A stretch of 64,000 nucleotides of DNA, from positions 1 to 64,000 of the forward strand of contig JACJNV010000121.1 in assembly GCA_014695175.1 (NCBI GenBank), written 5' to 3'. The stretch is from Microcoleus sp. FACHB-DQ6 (GTDB lineage: Bacteria > Cyanobacteriota > Cyanobacteriia > Cyanobacteriales > Microcoleaceae). Shown in pieces: positions 61,680-64,000 of this stretch; position 1 is the first letter of the stretch, and every line of letters begins with the position of its first letter. The translations under genes were made by a program, and so were the position numbers. The notes under the pieces were generated by a model, which saw nothing but the letters and a program-made list of their open reading frames with translations, was not told the DNA's origin and made no database searches.

Positions 61680-61844
61680 TAACTGGTAATTGTGCAAAAT
61701 AAGGTTATACTATACATTGCGAAACGGGAGAGTCATCTCGCTGCGGCTCGGATTGCTTTGCTGCACTGCATTCTGCTCGCGATGACAAGTGAGATTGGAG
61801 TAAATTCTCTCATGCCCGATGCCCCATTTTCTATTGCTTAATTC

Positions 61845-62366
61845 ATGCGTTTTAAAAGAAATCCCTTGTTCTGGATTGCTGCGGTTATCAGTTTAGTTTT
61901 AGACCACCTGACTAAGTTTTGGGTGGTACAAAATTTTGACTTGACACTTCCTCCGCAGACGCAGCCGCTGTTACCTGGGGTGTTTCACTTCACTTATGTT
62001 GTTAATACTGGTGCCGCTTTTAGTATGTTCAGCAATGGCGGGGCGATGTGGTTGCGCTGGCTGTCTTTGGGCGTTAGTGTGGGATTGATGGTGCTGGCTT
62101 GGTTCGGGCCGCGAATTAACCGCTGGGAACAAGCTGGCTACGGTTTGATTTTGGGGGGAGCACTGGGGAATGGGATCGATCGATTTGTTTCGGGCCACGT
62201 TGTAGATTTTATCGATTTTCGGCTGATTCGGTTCCCCGTATTTAATCTAGCCGATGTGTTTATTAATGCTGGGATTATCTGTTTGCTGATTGCAACTTTT
62301 AACAGTGCACCGCCTACTCCGACTACTCCGAGAACTCAGGACGATCGCAATTCTATTTCAGAGTAA
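61845..62366 (+). CDS. lspA: lipoprotein signal peptidase (SPase II)
   Basis: A 173-residue four-helix membrane aspartyl protease that removes signal peptides from lipoproteins such as PstS. Catalytic aspartates are in G-N-G-I-D-R (about 109) and F-N-L-A-D-V (about 137); V-V-N-T-G-A-A-F-S is the third conserved box. Full length with a polar C-terminal tail. The bioY-lspA order recurs in other cyanobacteria as far as I recall. Confidence 0.95.
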   Translation: MRFKRNPLFWIAAVISLVLDHLTKFWVVQNFDLTLPPQTQPLLPGVFHFTYVVNTGAAFSMFSNGGAMWLRWLSLGVSVGLMVLAWFGPRINRWEQAGYGLILGGALGNGIDRFVSGHVVDFIDFRLIRFPVFNLADVFINAGIICLLIATFNSAPPTPTTPRTQDDRNSISE

Positions 62367-62370
62367 CTTT

Positions 62371-62432
62371 GAAGAAGCAAGAAGGAAGTTCGCCAACGGA
62401 TTGGCATTATTGGGATGTCACGGATGTAACAG
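62371..62432. repeat. ACATCCGTT family copy 3 (decayed)
   Basis: GAAGAAGCAAGAAGGAAGTT, GCCAACGGATT and TGTCACGGATGTAAC keep the order of copy 2 with substitutions. Confidence 0.55.
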
Positions 62433-62442
62433 CTAACTAACG

Positions 62443-62507
62443 GTAGGGTGCGTCAGGGGGGAGATTCTTAGTTTGTGGTCGCCACATTCAACCCTGAGGC
62501 ACCCTAC
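62443..62507. repeat. GTAGGGTGCGTCAG element, copy 3
   Basis: GTAGGGTGCGTCAG (62443-62456) and CTGAGGCACCCTAC (62494-62507) are inverted ends with one mismatch around a 37-base core. Confidence 0.7.
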
Positions 62508-62571
62508 AATGACTTTGGTAATGGCTTAAAATGAGATAAGAACAGACCTATTGTTAAAACTAAATTTGCCC

Positions 62572-64000
62572 GTGACTCCTAATCCCTTTGCTCAAGAACG
62601 CTTACTATTTGCCCCAGCAACGCCCGATACTGATGCTATCCCGACTATTTTTGCTTTTCCCAACGAGTACACCGTGGGTATTACCAGTCTCGGCTATCAG
62701 ATAGTGTGGGCAACTTTGGCTGTGCGATCGGATATTGAAGTGGGCCGTTTATTTACTGATATCCGGGAACAACTTCCCCGAAATCCCGAATTACTGGGAT
62801 TTTCGCTTTCTTGGGAACTAGACTATGTAAATATTCTTAATTTATTGGAATCTCTAGAAATTCCGATTTGGGCGTCAAAACGAACTGATAATCATCCGAT
62901 AGTATTCGGCGGTGGCCCGGTTTTTACTGCTAATCCCGAACCTTTTGCCGATTTTTTTGATGTGATTTTGCTGGGAGATGGCGAACATCTCATTGACAAT
63001 TTTATTGATGCTTGTAAAGAAGTTCGTAAAGCAGACAGATTAACTAAATTGCGGCATTTAGCTCAAGTTCCGGGAGTTTACGTTCCCAGTTTGTACGAAG
63101 TAACTTATCTGGATGCGGCTGAGGGTATTAAATCGATTCAGCCTGTCGATTCGGGAATTCCCAGCATGGTTGAAAAACAGACTTATCGCGGCAATACTTT
63201 ATCTGCTTCGACTGTGGTGACAGAAAAAGCAGCTTGGGAAAATATTTACATGGTGGAAGTGGTTCGGAGTTGTCCGGAAATGTGCCGTTTTTGTTTGGCA
63301 AGTTATCTGACTTTGCCGTTTAGAACTGCGAGTTTGGAGGGTTCGCTAATTCCGGCGATCGATCGCGGTTTAGCTGTGACTAATCGTTTGGGTTTGTTGG
63401 GTGCTTCGGTCACTCAGCACCCGGAATTTGAAGCGTTGCTGGATCATTTGAATCATCCAAAATACGACGGCGTGCGTCTGAGTCTTTCTTCGGTACGGAC
63501 GAATACGGTGACAGTTAAATTGGCCGAAATATTGACCAACAGAGACAGCAAATCTGTGACAATTGCGGTGGAAAGCGGGAGCGAGCGCCTCCGCAAAATC
63601 GTCAACAAAAAACTCACAAATGACGAAATAATTCAAGCTGCTATCAATGCTAAGGCGGGCGGCTTAAAGGGAATTAAACTTTACGGGATGGCGGGAATTC
63701 CCGGCGAACAAATGGAGGATTTAGAGGAGACGGTGGAGATGATGCGGGCGATTAGAAAAGCCGCTCCCGGTTTGCGGTTGACTCTGGGATGCAGCACTTT
63801 TGTCCCGAAATCTCACACTCCTTTTCAGTGGTTTGGAGTGAATAAAGATGCGGAGAAGAGGCTGAAGTTTTTAGATAAAGAATTGCGTAAGCTGGGTTTA
63901 GAATTTAGACCTGAAAGCTATAACTGGTCTGTGATTCAGGGTTTGTTGTCAAAGGGCGATCGGCGGTTGTCTCGACTGTTGGAATTAGTGCGGCATTACG
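62572..64000 (+). CDS. radical SAM protein with B12-binding-like N-terminus (partial)
   Basis: At least 476 residues; open at the window end. It starts MTPNPFAQERLLFAPATP at GTG 62572 (a TTG at 62551 is in frame). The first about 200 residues resemble a cobalamin-binding Rossmann domain (Y-T-V-G-I-T-S-L-G-Y-Q, V-F-G-G-G-P-V-F-T-A-N-P-E-P, L-L-G-D-G-E). The radical SAM core has the cluster motif C-P-E-M-C-R-F-C (CxxxCxxC) at about 232-239 and E-S-G-S-E-R-L-R later. The reaction is unknown. Confidence 0.88.
   Translation, partial: MTPNPFAQERLLFAPATPDTDAIPTIFAFPNEYTVGITSLGYQIVWATLAVRSDIEVGRLFTDIREQLPRNPELLGFSLSWELDYVNILNLLESLEIPIWASKRTDNHPIVFGGGPVFTANPEPFADFFDVILLGDGEHLIDNFIDACKEVRKADRLTKLRHLAQVPGVYVPSLYEVTYLDAAEGIKSIQPVDSGIPSMVEKQTYRGNTLSASTVVTEKAAWENIYMVEVVRSCPEMCRFCLASYLTLPFRTASLEGSLIPAIDRGLAVTNRLGLLGASVTQHPEFEALLDHLNHPKYDGVRLSLSSVRTNTVTVKLAEILTNRDSKSVTIAVESGSERLRKIVNKKLTNDEIIQAAINAKAGGLKGIKLYGMAGIPGEQMEDLEETVEMMRAIRKAAPGLRLTLGCSTFVPKSHTPFQWFGVNKDAEKRLKFLDKELRKLGLEFRPESYNWSVIQGLLSKGDRRLSRLLELVRHY

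Noticed and set aside
1-64000. tRNA or rRNA genes
   Set aside because: No cloverleaf with a GGTTCGAATCC-type arm in proper context and no rRNA-like sequence was seen by eye; a covariance search could still find a divergent one.

Overview
The window comes from a filamentous, phycobilisome-containing cyanobacterium, most likely of the Microcoleus/Oscillatoria/Phormidium type. I infer this from the genes for a phycobilisome rod-core linker (cpcG), a bilin lyase (cpcS), NblA, Psb32, Ycf33, a CCB1-like cytochrome b6f assembly factor, DUF3155, DUF1830, DUF4346 and DUF6464 proteins, a phytochrome with the bilin-binding Cys of the Cph1 class, and an aspartate kinase with four ACT domains. Frequent HIP1 octamers (GCGATCGC) and many heptamer tandem repeats (STRR type) support it. 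No rRNA, tRNA or CRISPR array was found.

Layout. 1-3.6 kb: end of a histidine kinase, an IS630-like transposase relic, a histidine kinase plus membrane protein operon, and a DUF3155 gene. 3.9-6 kb: CCB1-like protein, PadR regulator, Ycf33. 6.0-8.3 kb: an AT-rich restriction-modification pair (Dam-type adenine methylase plus PD-(D/E)XK nuclease) beside a broken 37-codon start of another Dam gene. 8.4-16 kb: metallophosphatase, proline-rich membrane protein, broken Uma2 gene, penicillin-binding protein 2, tnpB relic, holin-like membrane protein, NanE, four-helix-bundle protein and a heptamer minisatellite. 16-29.2 kb and 33.6-36.9 kb: a signalling-rich stretch with a hybrid GAF kinase, a CBS/coiled-coil protein, a multi-receiver OmpR-type regulator with an HPt domain, a phytochrome kinase, a single-domain receiver, DUF1830 and ComFB-like proteins, and a LOV-multi-PAS kinase. 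Sucrose-phosphate phosphatase and an SLH porin lie between these. 37-46 kb: HAD phosphatase, intact Uma2, lysC, an unknown two-gene pair, an orphan cytosine methylase, DUF4346, Psb32, FMN reductase. 46-53.5 kb: FtsH, M23 peptidase, RecQ, RluA-type pseudouridine synthase, NERD nuclease-like protein. 53.8-56.1 kb: cpcG and cpcS on the minus strand and nblA divergent on the plus strand. 56.3-60.6 kb: pstSCAB phosphate transport operon. 61-64 kb: bioY, lspA and the start of a radical SAM gene that runs off the end.

How the genes work together. Red/far-red (phytochrome) and blue (LOV) light sensors sit among response regulators, so this part probably couples light quality to behaviour or gene expression. 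The cpcG/cpcS/nblA group covers assembly and breakdown of the phycobilisome and is next to the phosphate-starvation transporter. Intergenic DNA is unusually full of repeats: at least six dispersed palindromic or MITE-like families, several present twice or more here. One palindromic repeat seems to have been absorbed in frame into the phytochrome kinase domain, and another supplies the region just upstream of bioY. The best candidates for a second look are the R-M unit that seems to have displaced an older Dam gene, the repeat-derived segment in the phytochrome, the 13-residue repeats in the porin, the unknown gene pair at 41.2-42.2 kb, and the unannotated small genes.
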